Shown: positions 11,601-22,600 of the stretch, one piece after another
Numbering within the stretch: position 1 is the stretch's first letter
Layout of the letters: each line of letters begins with the position of its first letter
Source of the DNA: Paragordius varius
Taxonomy: Eukaryota > Nematomorpha
DNA: 64,000 nucleotides
Reading direction: 5' to 3'
NCBI GenBank assembly: GCA_964247055.1
Contig: OZ176051.1
Span: forward strand, 6,200,001-6,264,000
Position numbers and translations under genes: made by a program
Notes under the pieces: generated by a model
What the model saw: the letters and a program-made list of their open reading frames with translations, nothing else
What the model was told of the DNA's origin: nothing
The model's database searches: none

Positions 11601-13820
11601 TGATTCTGATGCAAGAATGGACACATCGACGTCTGACCCGAGTTTAAGGACAAAACGGTTAAAAACGGAAAATATTAAAGTGGTATTTGAGAATCCTACA
11701 ACGCATAAAACAATAGAAAATCCGAAGCGCCCAGCAAACACACTTAATTCAGACCAGAAAGTTAAATGTCTTGTATTTGCTGCAGATGCAATGAGAGAAA
11801 TATAAGATTGGATGGGATTACTGGTATAAAAACGACAAATCTTTTAAATGTGATTATACATCACTTAGTTTGGGACAGCAAGTTTCAAATGTGTTCTTCT
11901 CAATGCACCAAATATTGCGCCAACAGTATGGTAAAAACAAAAGGATTAGCAATGCATCCTCGCAATCAGTAGAAGGATTTACTTTCCATATGTCAGGCGT
12001 CGATGCTTTGGTGTGTAAAAGAGATAGATTGGAAAAGATAATCATTGATGCTGCAGCTAGACAGAATTTGGAATACAAAGCGTACGAAAATGATGATAAA
12101 GACAATTGGTATGGAACTATGGGTCCATTTGCAGGATTGATAGTTGGTTATGATTGCAGGTTCAAAGAACTGCGTTTAGGGCAATCAAGCTTTATCTGCA
12201 AAAAGGACATAAGCTTAATAATGCAGAAAGGAAAATATTGGTCAGTTCTTACGGTTTTCAGGCCAGACACCATGTGTTACTTGATGGGATTACATTTCCA
12301 CCTGAAAAGAAGGCTTCAATTGCACAAAGCGTGGGATTGGGAACAACAATAGTTGCTTTAAATAGAAACAAAACAGATTCTTTTAACACTAAATGGAAAA
12401 CTGCTTTAAAAAGAGCTATAGCACATTTTCCTGATGCTGAAGTGGTGACTGCCGTAGCATCTCACAGTCCTGATGAGTTGAAGCCCTTAGTTGAGGCCGT
12501 TTGTGACTTGGCGTTATTGATAAGTACTAGAGAAGCCAAGAGAGGTTATCTCAGTGCATGTCATATTATGAGGTACCTGTCTGAGGATGAAGAGTATAAG
12601 ATACTACATGGCAAATTACCTAAATCCCCATCAACTTTGACTGAAAGAGCGTCGAAGCTAGATTTCTCCGGGAAAGGTCTGTATTTTTGCTTGAACGGTG
12701 TCATGTGTGCATTGGGCTGTCGTGTTCCTACATTATACCTATAAGTTTATTTTTAAAATAAAAATATAATAAAAAAGAAAAATAGGTTGAAAAATAAAAA
12801 TACACCCAAAAATTGTGGTTAAATCAAAAGTTAAAAATTTTAAGGACCAACTTGAAGTGGTCAAGGAACAACTTGAAGTGCAAATGGTATATTAAATTGA
12901 AATTGTGAGAAAAAATACCGTGGCGCCTGTTCGATGTTAAATATCATGTTATCAATAATAATAGAGCTAATCAAAATAGAAAATCAAACACCTACCAATA
13001 GCCATGAAAATAGCATACCCTTTTAGCCAATTACAAAACCGAGATGACTAATATTAGCTCTCGTTAGTGTATTTCAAATGAGACATATACAGCAAAAACA
13101 AAATCTGATTAATAAATTTTTTTTTCTTTAAAAAATATATAAAAAGAAGCAGACGAAAAAAATATGATAAATTATAATGGTTATAATATAATGGTGAAAA
13201 AATGCGAATGATTCGATTTTTATTTGAATACATCGTGTGTTTTTCTAAATTTCTAATTAATTGAATTATAATTATAGTATTTAGGGCGCTGGACTTTTAC
13301 ACTGTTTTTAAGGTAGTTCATAAAACCGCGCAATTTTTTATTTTCTGTGTTGGCCCTTGGTAAGCGAGTGTTAAAGCTTTTTCAAATCTGAATAAATTTA
13401 AGTCCTTAACCTTCGATAAAAAGGAAAAAAGAGACTTTAAACTGCATACTAGCTTGTATATATTACTTGAAAAGGAAAAACTTAATATTAAGGTCGTTTT
13501 TTGAAACACATTAATTTATCTTTTGGCCTATACCCCATATCCAAAATTTTTGTTAACTTATAACCTCAAAATCTACAATATTTATAGATAACAAGAGCAA
13601 ACCCAAGAATATAGCTAATCATTTAACATCTAATCATAATAATAATAATATATCTACTGGCAATAACAAAAATAATGATAAATTGCCATCTTTACCCAAT
13701 GATTCAGAGTCACTAAATGACGCAAGTTGCAATCACATTGATTTAGAACAAGATGATAAGATTACCCGGAATCCGGCAGAAAATTCAAATAAAAAGAAAT
13801 CTAAGAAAAAGAAAAAATAA
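2683..13820 (+). CDS. NAA10: N-alpha-acetyltransferase 10 (NAA10/ARD1), catalytic subunit of NatA
   Basis: Catalytic GNAT subunit of NatA, which acetylates N-termini of nascent proteins at the ribosome with NAA15. Seven exons are in phase: 2683-2703, 2732-2830, 2855-2913, 3130-3336, 4185-4263, 5718-6255 and 13588-13820, giving 411 residues. The first ~150 residues match NAA10 closely: [50 protein letters not shown], the acetyl-CoA loop RRLGLA at 82-87, [17 protein letters not shown]. The tail is long, Asn/Ser/His-rich and probably disordered, with a His cluster as in arthropod homologues. It ends in a Lys-rich KKKSKKKKK. Introns are 28, 24, 216, 848, 1454 and 7332 nt. If the last donor is not used, exon 6 reads to a stop at 6270-6272 (339 residues). 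The 7.3-kb intron and final exon are inferred from phase and composition. An AATAAA lies at 13840-13845. Confidence 0.9.
2704..2731 (+). other. 28-nt intron 1 of NAA10
   Basis: GT...AG bounded, phase 0, between codons for MNIRNAQ and PDDL. Removing it restores the conserved NAA10 N-terminus. The intron contains in-frame stops, so it cannot be read through. Confidence 0.85.
2831..2854 (+). other. 24-nt intron 2 of NAA10
   Basis: Begins GTTATT and ends TTTCTAG, phase 0. Removing it joins SWPQ to LSYIAEN, exactly as in NAA10 of other animals. Its length is a multiple of three but it carries an in-frame TAG. AGTTAT occurs at both borders (2830-2835 and 2853-2858). Confidence 0.85.
3436..3720. 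repeat. Terminal-inverted-repeat element in NAA10 intron 4
   Basis: The left end holds CTTATAAATGCAGTTATTTA near 3461. The right end, read on the minus strand, holds a diverged match (TTTATAAAAATGACTGACCG near 3683-3664). The same ends recur around 28290 and 28777, so this is probably a MITE. Boundaries are approximate and the family is unknown. Confidence 0.45.
6386..6456 (+). repeat. Left copy of a ~70-bp direct repeat flanking the composite insertion
   Basis: Shares GCGCCTGTTCGAT, followed by AAATATCAT after a short variable stretch, with 12891-12985 in the same orientation. Everything between the two copies is mobile or cDNA-like sequence. It may be a remnant of a long terminal repeat or simply a dispersed repeat. 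Confidence 0.5.
6465..6700 (+). repeat. hAT-like terminus CAGGGGTGTCCAAC and diverged interior
   Basis: The first 14 bases match the classic hAT transposon end. The next 60 bp (with GTGGCTC and AAAATTTTGA) resemble a second copy at 57575. No transposase is seen and the right end was not found, so the end coordinate is a guess. Confidence 0.45.
6850..8300 (+). mobile_element. Broken Ty3/Gypsy-like LTR retrotransposon fossil
   Basis: A remnant of a Ty3/Gypsy-type element in the last NAA10 intron. Visible parts are a reverse-transcriptase domain (7040-7560, with the YLDD box) and an RNase H domain (about 7690-8040). A ~90-bp piece that looks like the 3' part of a long terminal repeat plus the start of the primer site (TTTGGTGCCGT) precedes it at 6930-7018 and follows it at 8258-8350. 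Gag, protease and integrase were not recognised here. It is broken in several places and internally deleted. It looks moderately old, since domains are still easy to recognise. It lies on the same strand as NAA10. Confidence 0.85.
6930..7018 (+). repeat. LTR-tail-like direct repeat, copy 1
   Basis: Nearly identical to 8258-8350, sharing TTATTTTGGTTTTC, ATCGCTCAACTCTATTTTAA and CTTTTCATTTGGTGCCGT. Its position just before pol sequence and its ending in TGGTGCCGT suggest an LTR 3' end plus primer-binding site. Confidence 0.75.
8258..8350 (+). repeat. LTR-tail-like direct repeat, copy 2
   Basis: Second copy of the 6930-7018 repeat. It continues into GGTGCCGTGACCAGGATC, a typical primer-binding-site context for LTR elements, and then into the leader of the chimeric laminin copy. 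Confidence 0.75.
8350..9678 (+). pseudogene. Chimeric retrocopy: retroelement leader, unknown cDNA, laminin beta
   Basis: One reading frame runs from 8426 for 423 residues, but it is a patchwork. The first ~15 residues ([10 protein letters not shown]) follow directly on an LTR primer-site context and look like a gag start. The next ~175 residues (Asp/Asn/Gln-rich, with [13 protein letters not shown]) are unrecognised. From about 9003 the protein is a laminin beta chain without introns: laminin EGF-like repeats ([34 protein letters not shown]) and the start of the coiled-coil arm ([18 protein letters not shown]). Host laminin genes have many introns, so this portion is probably cDNA-derived. 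It is unlikely to make a functional laminin: there is no N-terminal domain and it stops early in the coiled coil. It sits inside a NAA10 intron. Confidence 0.75.
9617..9678 (+). repeat. 62-bp laminin direct repeat, copy 1
   Basis: Identical by eye to 10447-10508 (encodes [20 protein letters not shown]). The two copies flank the 768-bp insert, so laminin sequence was duplicated when the insert arrived. Confidence 0.9.
9678..10446 (+). repeat. Inverted-repeat arm 1 (~768 bp) interrupting the laminin copy
   Basis: Reverse complement of 10949-11715 with few differences. It comprises part of the unrecognised element's upstream segment in antisense, then its second segment in sense ([31 protein letters not shown]), then ~190 bp of other sequence. 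It interrupts the laminin copy, which resumes at 10447. Confidence 0.85.
10447..10960 (+). pseudogene. Laminin beta coiled-coil fragment, continuation of the retrocopy
   Basis: Resumes laminin sequence after repeating 62 bp. It encodes heptad-rich arm sequence ([37 protein letters not shown]) and the Cys-rich laminin beta knob ([11 protein letters not shown]). No introns are visible, consistent with a cDNA origin. The frame is shifted within the fragment near 10740-10770 and the sequence ends abruptly at the second inverted arm. It cannot encode a working chain. Confidence 0.75.
10949..11715 (-). repeat. Inverted-repeat arm 2 (~767 bp)
   Basis: Mirror image of 9678-10446, separated from it by about 500 bp of laminin sequence. 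Together they form a 2-kb palindrome-like structure. Confidence 0.85.
11581..12744 (+). mobile_element. Unrecognised protein-coding element, longest fragment; treated as a fossil
   Basis: I do not recognise this family. A first segment ([14 protein letters not shown]; Lys/Thr-rich) is followed at 11869 by a segment shared with both inverted arms. A C-terminal segment unique to this copy (12330-12744; [37 protein letters not shown]) comes last. Three fragments of the same element lie within 3 kb, and all look broken. A soluble, mainly alpha-helical protein of 350-400 residues with no membrane segment would fit. Possible origins are a virus-derived gene or a retrocopied host gene; I have no evidence to choose. 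Similarity between copies is high, so the duplication is recent relative to the surrounding repeats. Confidence 0.55.
12891..12985 (+). repeat. Right copy of the ~70-bp direct repeat flanking the composite insertion
   Basis: Same orientation as 6386-6456, sharing GCGCCTGTTCGAT and AAATATCAT. The region from here to the last NAA10 exon at 13588 shows nothing else I can name. Confidence 0.5.
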
Positions 13821-16800
13821 TTTTCAGCAATCAACCCAAAATAAACTACTCATTCACATCCTTTTACCTTCTTCCTTTTTATAAAACCAACGAATATGAT
13901 GATGCATAATGAGTATATGCATTAAAATACGAAATTTGAGTGTGTTTGTTGTATACAATTGTTTGAATAAATGCATATTATTTGTAATTTTAATTAAAGT
14001 AGAGATAATGTTTTAATTATCTGATCATCGAAGCGTATCTCATCTCCAGTTGATTTTAGCCAATTTAGTTAATTGCATATATTTTAACTATTTAAGCTAC
14101 TTATCAACATTAAAAACTTGAATACTTAAATTTTAATCTGATTTCTTGAGTGTGATGCTTAAACTCAAGGGCCTGCTTAAATTATGATCGGCGATTTTAT
14201 TTTTACGCTAGTACCTAAGTTCTTATGGGCATTACATTTTATAATAAATCCATTAACAAGTTTTGGGATATTTTGCGATTAACGTTAATTTAGCGTAATG
14301 TGGACTTGGACTCAAAGGTTATAAAAGCGACTTTGAACATTTAAAAATGAAAACAAAAGGCTATTATTTAGTTAGAATGGGTTTCCATTTCAGATAATTG
14401 CTAATGCACGATTTTACACATTAATTAGTGAACGAAATTGGCCACCTCGAAAAAAATTTTATTTAGAAAAACGATGATTAGGATACTTATGCATCATCAA
14501 TTGCAATTTTATATTTTTGCCAACGAGCAAAAAAATGTATTTTTGTCCTTTATTTAAACTGGGCTGAATTTAAGCGTAATTGATAATAAGCCCTAACTAT
14601 GATCATGACGTTCACAAACTCATTTTAAATCGGACTACCCCAGGGAATTTGCACTACTATTTTACATCTTGATTGATACATGCATGTGTAATATGCCGGG
14701 TGCATACATAATTGGATAATAGAACTAAAAGACAATAGATTTGAACTTAACATTAGGAATCAAACCGTGAGAAGTATAGCAAGCTTATCGCTTGTGGTTA
14801 TTATAAGTATTGAGTAAATTGAAAATCTCACAATTTTTTTCGTGGACCGGAAATTACAATCGTGTAATTTGGTCAAACTCGCAGATAAAACACAAGGGTA
14901 TTAAGTCACATGATTCATTGAAAGCCACAAGACAATTGAAGGAAAAATGAAATGCATATTAAATTTTTGAAAGCTGGCAATAAATCTACATGTAATATAA
15001 GCTGAAATAAAAAAGTCTATTGTGTTATAAAATAAAAAATAGTTATTAGAGCATGCCCACAAAGTTATTAAAAAACATGATAGTGGAAATTGTAAATTTA
15101 AGCACTTTAAGGGAAAAACACCGGTCAGAGTGCTTTGATCGTGGTCATACTAGGTCTGAACAACTAAACATATGCTCGAAATGTTCAAAAATTTAAAATA
15201 AAAATAATTTTTTTAGATAATTATGACCCTAAAATTAAATATAAACGACGTATAGCATTAAAAACAGGGCTTTATGGCTTGAATATGTTTTCATTTTATG
15301 TACATTAAGTACATATTCATTTTTTTGATTATTTTTGGTTAATTTAGACAAATACTGTCCACTAAATTTACTTGATTAGCCTAAAAGAAAAATAATAGTT
15401 GGGTTCATTAAACATGGATAAAACAATTTTATTAGTTGCAATCTATACGTTTAAAGGATTTAATATTGAAAATGACTATTCAAATAGTATTATAATAATA
15501 TACAAAAATAATTTTAGAAAAGCAACCTAAAATTAAAGCCTTCAAAGATGGAAGAACAGCCAAATCACATGTACTTTTGATTTTAATTTTAAAATGAGGG
15601 TATTCGTAGCCAATAAAATATGTAGCAACGTAATTCCATTTTAACCACTCTTGTAAAACATTATTATATTGAAAAAAATATTTGACGCGACGGATAAATG
15701 CATTAAATATGGAGTTAAATTTATTTTAAATATTGTCCAGAATTAGGTTAAAGTACAGCCTTTATACACCTATATGAGATTAGATATTGTTTTGGCCAAA
15801 AACTATCCGTCTAGTTATTTAATAATCTTGTATGATATGGCATAATCGCTTTTTGACCATGTTTAAAAATCAATATCAAAATTTTAGGCCTAATTTGTGA
15901 TTTAAATATTGGATTTACCGTAGAATTAACATTTTGCATTTTAGACTCCTTAATGTGTTTTACAAACAAGACCCCGTTTTAATTCGAGGACCCTCGTTAC
16001 AAAATTATATTATTCATCTTTTCGGACATCCTTAAATACTTGTTTTGAAATATCATTGCCTTTATTATATTTTTAAATAGATTTATAAAGGTTAGAAAAT
16101 GGCAATGTAGGATAGTATTTGTTGCAAACTAACAAAAAATTTTAAAACGCCGAATTTAACGCTATTAATTTACTTTTATTCCTAAAGACCTCCCATTGGC
16201 ATTAGATAGAATATCCTAAAAGTATTAAGTCAAAAACTTTAGTTTTTTGATTTTATCACAACATTATCATTGCAGGTTTTTTTGAAAATTGGCATTTAAA
16301 TTTCATATAGTTTGCCTATAAAAACTTATTTCTTTTGTTTCGTCATTATATAATGAATGGCCTTTTTGACTGATTTATCATTCGAATTGGACAGTTAATT
16401 ATATTAAATGTAAGAAATAAATTACTGTATAATTTTTTTTCTTAATCCTTTCTTTCTCATAGGCGTAAGTAAAGTAAGTCAACTTAAGAAAGATTAAGGA
16501 ATTAAATAAATATATATATTTGCATAATCTAATACCATTTATTTTCTAGCTTAATTTTATCGGTTTCGGAAATTTATTATTTGATATGGTTAGTATTGTT
16601 GTATATATAATCATTTCATTTTATGAATGTTGAAACAATATAGCAAGTAATAAGTAAGGATAAAAGCCTATTAAGGGATAAAATATTCATAAAATTTTTG
16701 GCCAATTGTATAATTGGATTGAATCTTATATGTTTTGCACAAAAAAACTCATTTAAGATTTTATTACAGATCTATAATACTTTTAGGTTTCATTTCCGTT

Positions 16801-18219
16801 ATAACGGAAACATTTTAATTAAAGATTTAGAAATTTTACATATTGTTGCACAGTTAAATATTTTCGATATTTTAACAGACTTTTAGGCACCGTACATTTC
16901 AATATAGTTTTCCTAGCAAACTGCTTTTTAAATAAATATCTAACCTATTATTCTCTATATCAAATTTAAAATGTAAGTTAATTTCAGGCAAACACTTACT
17001 ATAAATTTTAAATCAAATATATTTTATATTTAAATGGCAAAAAGAATGTATACCCAAACCAACCAATTCATGTTTTATTATTTGTCTAACATTTTTTGAA
17101 AAGAATAATATTTAAAGTTTTGCCGTTTCAAATATAAGTATAATTATTAATACGAATATGAAATTTATTTTTTTATCCAATTTTATTATGAATATTTTAG
17201 CAGCAAAACATAGTATAAAATAGACAGTATCGGAACTCAAAATGGATTTCCATTGTCAATAAAAAAAATTAATAATAAGTAATTACATGCAAAATAAACA
17301 GAATTTTTGTTTATCATCACTTTGAAATGGAGGCCATTTTTGAAACCTGCTACAAAGAAGTTAATAAAATGAGTTTATATACTAAAAACCTAATCCTCGG
17401 TTATTTTTATGAAATTGGTTGTTTATTATTATCATAGCCTAAATTTTATTTTGTAAAGGTGAAATTTTATTTTTTAGCACATATTATATTCAATATTTTA
17501 TAATTTACTATAATTAATTAATAAAAATAATAATTATAAGTAAAGTAGCGGCTTTGATTTATGGATAAGTGATTATTCTAATTTTAACCATGCACTCATT
17601 GCATTATTGCATAAGTAAATGAATATATTAGAAATGCTTTGTCGGTTTTAACTTATTAATTATGTAATATAATGTCAAAATAAAAGAGTATTTAGATTTA
17701 GCTGCCTGTCTAAAATAATTTCGCATTAATTTGGTGCGAAGGCGCCATTTTTAAATAGAAATTATGGTGAATGAATGTGCTGAAAAATTAATAATGACAA
17801 AGCACGTTATATTATGTCGTGTAGAAATCCGTTTTTTTATGTTGAAATTGCGGCCCGGAAAGCCATTTGTTTTGGAAATTCCTGTCTTAAAGAGTCCGCA
17901 ATTTTGGATTATACATTCTTAAAGAGGGGGGAGGATTATTAAATATATAATATTTAGCCCTGTGAGTATTGACGGAGGGAACGATATTTTTGCCAAATTT
18001 ACAAATTCTATTGCATATAGGGATGATAAATTAGGATATTAAATAAATAAAAAAAGGTAAGTATGCATAAAAATGTTAAAAGAAACACATAATATAAATA
18101 TCATTTTATAAATATATTAAGATTTTCCGAATTCACAAATTCTATTAGATAATATTATATAAATAAAAAAGTACACAGGTAGAAAAAATTTATAAGGAGG
18201 ATATCCCATGAATCAATAT

Positions 18220-19680
18220 AAATATACGTCTCATGGGTTATTCTATAAAATACCTCAACACTAAATCTTATATGATGGCGTATTTTAGGGCATAAAGGCC
18301 CCAAATTAACGGCTAATAAACAACGCTTGACCCTAATTTTTACCTAATTACGGGTAATATTTTAAGCTAATAAGGTCATATGGCTTCATATATTCTGTAA
18401 ATTAGGTCCAAAACAACGCAATTTCTATATAGTAGCGCAGTTTTCGGCGGGTAGCTCCACTCATGGGCAGGTATAAAAAAAAGCGTTGTGGAAAATTTGC
18501 CTTTATCTGAGGAATATCTGGAAATTATCATTCCATATGTTCCTATAAGATCTTGGAAATATTTCTTAAAAACAAAAAATTGTTCCATGGGGGCGATTTT
18601 TCAGGGCGTAACACTTTAATTAGCGACTCATTAAAAAATCCCCTATAATAAAATATTTTTAAGGGGTAATAAATATTTTATGCCCTTATTCAACTCACCT
18701 AGTATCATAGGTTTTCTGAAATGCAAAGGCATGCTATACCGATATGATGACGCGGTTTTGCGCCAGTAGCCCCGTAACCAGGGGCGAAACAAAAAAGGCT
18801 AGATCAAAATTTTTCCCTTGGTAATATCTAGAATCATGATTGATTCTTTATGCTCTCGTATGATTTTCGAAAAAATGCCTCAAAACCAAAAAGTCATTCT
18901 ATGGTTAGCTCCCTACCCAAGGTTGATATAAAAAGCGCTTGATTAAAATTTTTGCCTTTTTACGGAGAATACCTGGAATCATGATTGATTCCGTACGCTG
19001 TCAGTTTTTGGAAAAATTGCCTCAAAACTGAAAAATCATTCTATGATGCCGCATTTTTCAGGGCGTGAAGAGCCTAATTAACGGCTAATTTAAAAAAACC
19101 GAGCGACCTACATTTTTGCCTTGGAACGTATAATATTTTAAGCACCTATTGAACTCATATGGCCTGATATGTTTTTTGAAATTTAGCCCCAAAGGCACGC
19201 TATTTCGACATGAGGGGCAGTTTTTAACGGGTATCTGTTTACCCAGCAGCCAATGAAAAAAAGACACACGACTAAAATTGCCTTTTAACAGGAAATACCT
19301 ATAATCCTCACTGAAAAAGGTCTCATACCTTGGGCAAAAAATAGACACAAAAAATTATTTTGTGGTTTTTTAGAAAAAATGGCATTTTACGGGGACAGCG
19401 GGTAAAAAGAGGACCTAAATTAAAAATGTGAGCCGACTATTTTCGGCGCAATCGAAAAAAAGTAAAAAACATCATATTTGAAATCAAATGGTCCAACGTT
19501 TCTGGAAAATTGTCTCTGCACTTCTGTTAAAAAAACGTTTACACGGGGTGCCCGAACTGGGGGCCTAATTCAAAAAACGGGCGAAGCTATTGTCGGGTAA
19601 TGATTGTTTTTTGACATTTGGATTTGAATGGATCTACGGGTTTTGAAGCAGATCACAAAGCCAGCATTTTCCATTTTTAT
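18220..19680 (+). repeat. Diverged tandem satellite, unit ~158 bp, about nine units
   Basis: A motif like TTTTTGGAAAAATTGCCTC followed ~50 bp later by GCATTTTTCAGGGCG recurs near 18235, 18390, 18550, 18712, 18868, 19012, 19170, 19333 and 19500. Spacings are 144-167 bp. Shared words include CTAATTAACGGCTAAT, ATATTTTAAGC and ATTTTTGCCTT. GC content is clearly above the surroundings. Units are strongly diverged, so the array is old. Open frames inside it (for example 18376-18588 and 19085-19348, minus strand) are by-products. Confidence 0.75.
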
Positions 19681-22600
19681 AAATACATAGATTATATAAC
19701 CTACTAACCTTAAAAACAAAAATATTTACAATTTATTTTACTACAGAATTTTTTGCACGCTTAATAAAAAATTCAAATAATAGAATTGTATGAGAAATTT
19801 AACAAATAATGTGCAGTAACTTTCACATGTCAAAAATGGGAGGAGTATTAGCCAGCAAAAACAAATCAATCATAGATTTTGCAGAATATACTTTGGCTCA
19901 TATCCTCCTTTCATGACTTGGATACAGAGATTGAGTTTGTAATTAACTAGAAAGATTTCGATTGCAATGCAGTTTCGTGATAAAATGCTCTGTCTGATTG
20001 AATGATTTCTAAAAGATGATGTCTGTCTTACTCCGTAGGTTCAAGTTATATTTTGATATATGTACATTAGCGTTATAATTAATATAATTTGACAATTAAC
20101 TAATGTTTATTGGCAGTTTTTTGTCAGAGATAAAATTACATACACAATTTTTTGTATAAAACACAATTTTACCATAAAACTCTCATTATATATTACAGTG
20201 AAGATCCATTAAGTGTGAGGTCTTTTAACAAATAGTTCCAAAAATTGAACTAAATATATGCAAGATTCTTTTAAAGAATTTTATATTGAATTTTATCATA
20301 AAGATAATAATGAATGCACAATGAAAGGCTGCCTCACCACATGTTAACTTAATGCGTAATTAATGAGTCGAACAACTAAGTATGGTATGTTAGAAATAAA
20401 CGCTCTTATCTTCTCATACAATTTTAACAATGAATCCAAGCACACTAAAAGAGAAACCACACTCTAGTCGTTTTTTTTGCTTAAAAGCAATTCTAAATTA
20501 ATTATATTTTTTTCATTATTATTATTTAAATATTGTTGTGCATAATGAACGTAAAAATTCGTTATTATTAAAATTTTATACACAAATTCTTAAGAGAGAT
20601 GGAGAGACCATAAGGCGTCCCATTAAGATTGAAAAAAAGCTTTTATCAGAAATTTAATTTTGTCATCTTTTGTCATTAGGTTTCAAAAGATGCTTTTTAT
20701 TACGATTAGGTATCTACATTTTTCTAAATGTTAAGTGTTATAATTTTTATTGACGAGGACCTAAAGAAAAATAATGTTGCGATATTTAAACTCTTGTAAC
20801 ATGCTTAATTTAACATTTTCAAATAAAATAATTTTTGATTGTAGATATTCAAACGCTTGTAACAAGCTTAAAAGTTTAACAATTTAAATTTTGATATTAA
20901 AATTTTAATATGAATTCACAAACAACTTACTTTAGTTGAAAAATTTAATTAAAATTGACCAGAAAATTTCCCTCTATAAAAAAGCCTTTTTTAACTTGTA
21001 TTATGTTCTAGGATATATATACCTGTTAAAGGTGTTATGAATTGCGTGTGAGTTTAAAAGTAACAAGTTAAATTCAATTTAAATTACAATAATATTTAAG
21101 CCAATATAGTGAAATTTTATTTTATACCAACACAATCTTACTTGTTTTATATCAAAAAAAATTTTTTTTTCAAAATCTAAAATAAATATTTTAGGAACTC
21201 AATTAAAAAATTATATAATATGCATATATTTGATATGGAAAGACATAAGAATGTAATTATATCATGGTCCATTTAAAATAGAAAAAAAAGCATTTAATTA
21301 TGCATAAATTATATTATTATAACTATAATAATATAATCACATAATTGATTTTTGTGCACGACTGCATTTTAAATATTGTATAAATATATAATAATATCCA
21401 TTACAATTAAAACGACGCTTGAAAATATTAACAATAGATAGAAATAAAATTGGATATAAGGGAATCTAATTGGCGAATTAGGAAAATTTAAATATATTAT
21501 AATGTATTTTTCCATTTTTTATACATTTTCCTCTTGTTAGCCTTCTGAATAGCATTTCAAACCAATAATTTCCATTTACTATATATATAAATGTATTTAA
21601 TTGCATACCACACAGTATTATTTATTGTTCTATTATTTATTGTCCTATCCTATATAGTACTTAAAAAATACCAGAATAATTATAATATTTCTATTTATGT
21701 AATAGAGTACCATATTATGCGTCATTAAAATTCTTAGGATTCTTACAATATTTTTCTTAATATAAAAAAATGTTGCATATTCTAAACAAAAATATGCTAA
21801 AAATCAATGCTGCCAGTATTATTGGCGCGTCTATAATAGTATGATGTATTTTGGAACCCTAAAAAGATATATTTGTCACACAATAGGATATTCCTTTGTT
21901 GATATTTTTAAAATTAAATCATAAACTTGGCAATTGAAATCTTTAAGATTTTCAAAAATATTTTTCGATGCAGATTAATTGGAAAAGGTGTATGTTTTTA
22001 TTTGGACCATCGCATTTTAAAGCGGTCGCTCACTATTATCAAGTGACATTTTAAATTTCGGGCTCTAGCTATGTGTCCGAAACCCGAGAACTTTAGTATT
22101 TAAGATATTAGCCGATTAAACAAATATTGGATTTCATATTTTTTAAATTTTTTAAAAAATTGTTAGCCTTTAGATTTTGGTTTCTCTAGATAAAAATACG
22201 CACTTTATTGTTTAAACATTAAAGCGTTGGCAATGCGTCATGTGCAGGGAGACATTCCGTACATTTTTAAAAGATTTTTACATTTGAAGCCATGATTTAT
22301 TTGCATGCCTTCATTTTACTATTTTCATTTTCGTTTCGTCTAATATTTATTTATTGCACAAATTTTTTTAAATTTTTGGATTACAATCGAATTTTTCTTC
22401 ATCCAAAATTTATAATGCAATAATAAAATTATTTTACAGTTTAAATAAGAACAATATAACAAACTGGTAATAACATTTTTCCTTCCGTTATTTTTACGTA
22501 TTATTCATATCTCGCTAAGAATTTTTAAATTTACAAATTACCTAGCTACCTAACTATCTAATTTTCTTCAAAGAGAACTTCATATTCAAAGAAAGCAAAA

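Noticed and set aside
16698-16886. 62-residue plus-strand frame in the gene desert
   Set aside because: Composition is that of AT-rich noise, with no splice context, conserved motif or neighbour support.
18376-19348. Two minus-strand open frames of 70 and 87 residues
   Set aside because: Both lie within the diverged satellite and share its repeat words; no protein similarity.
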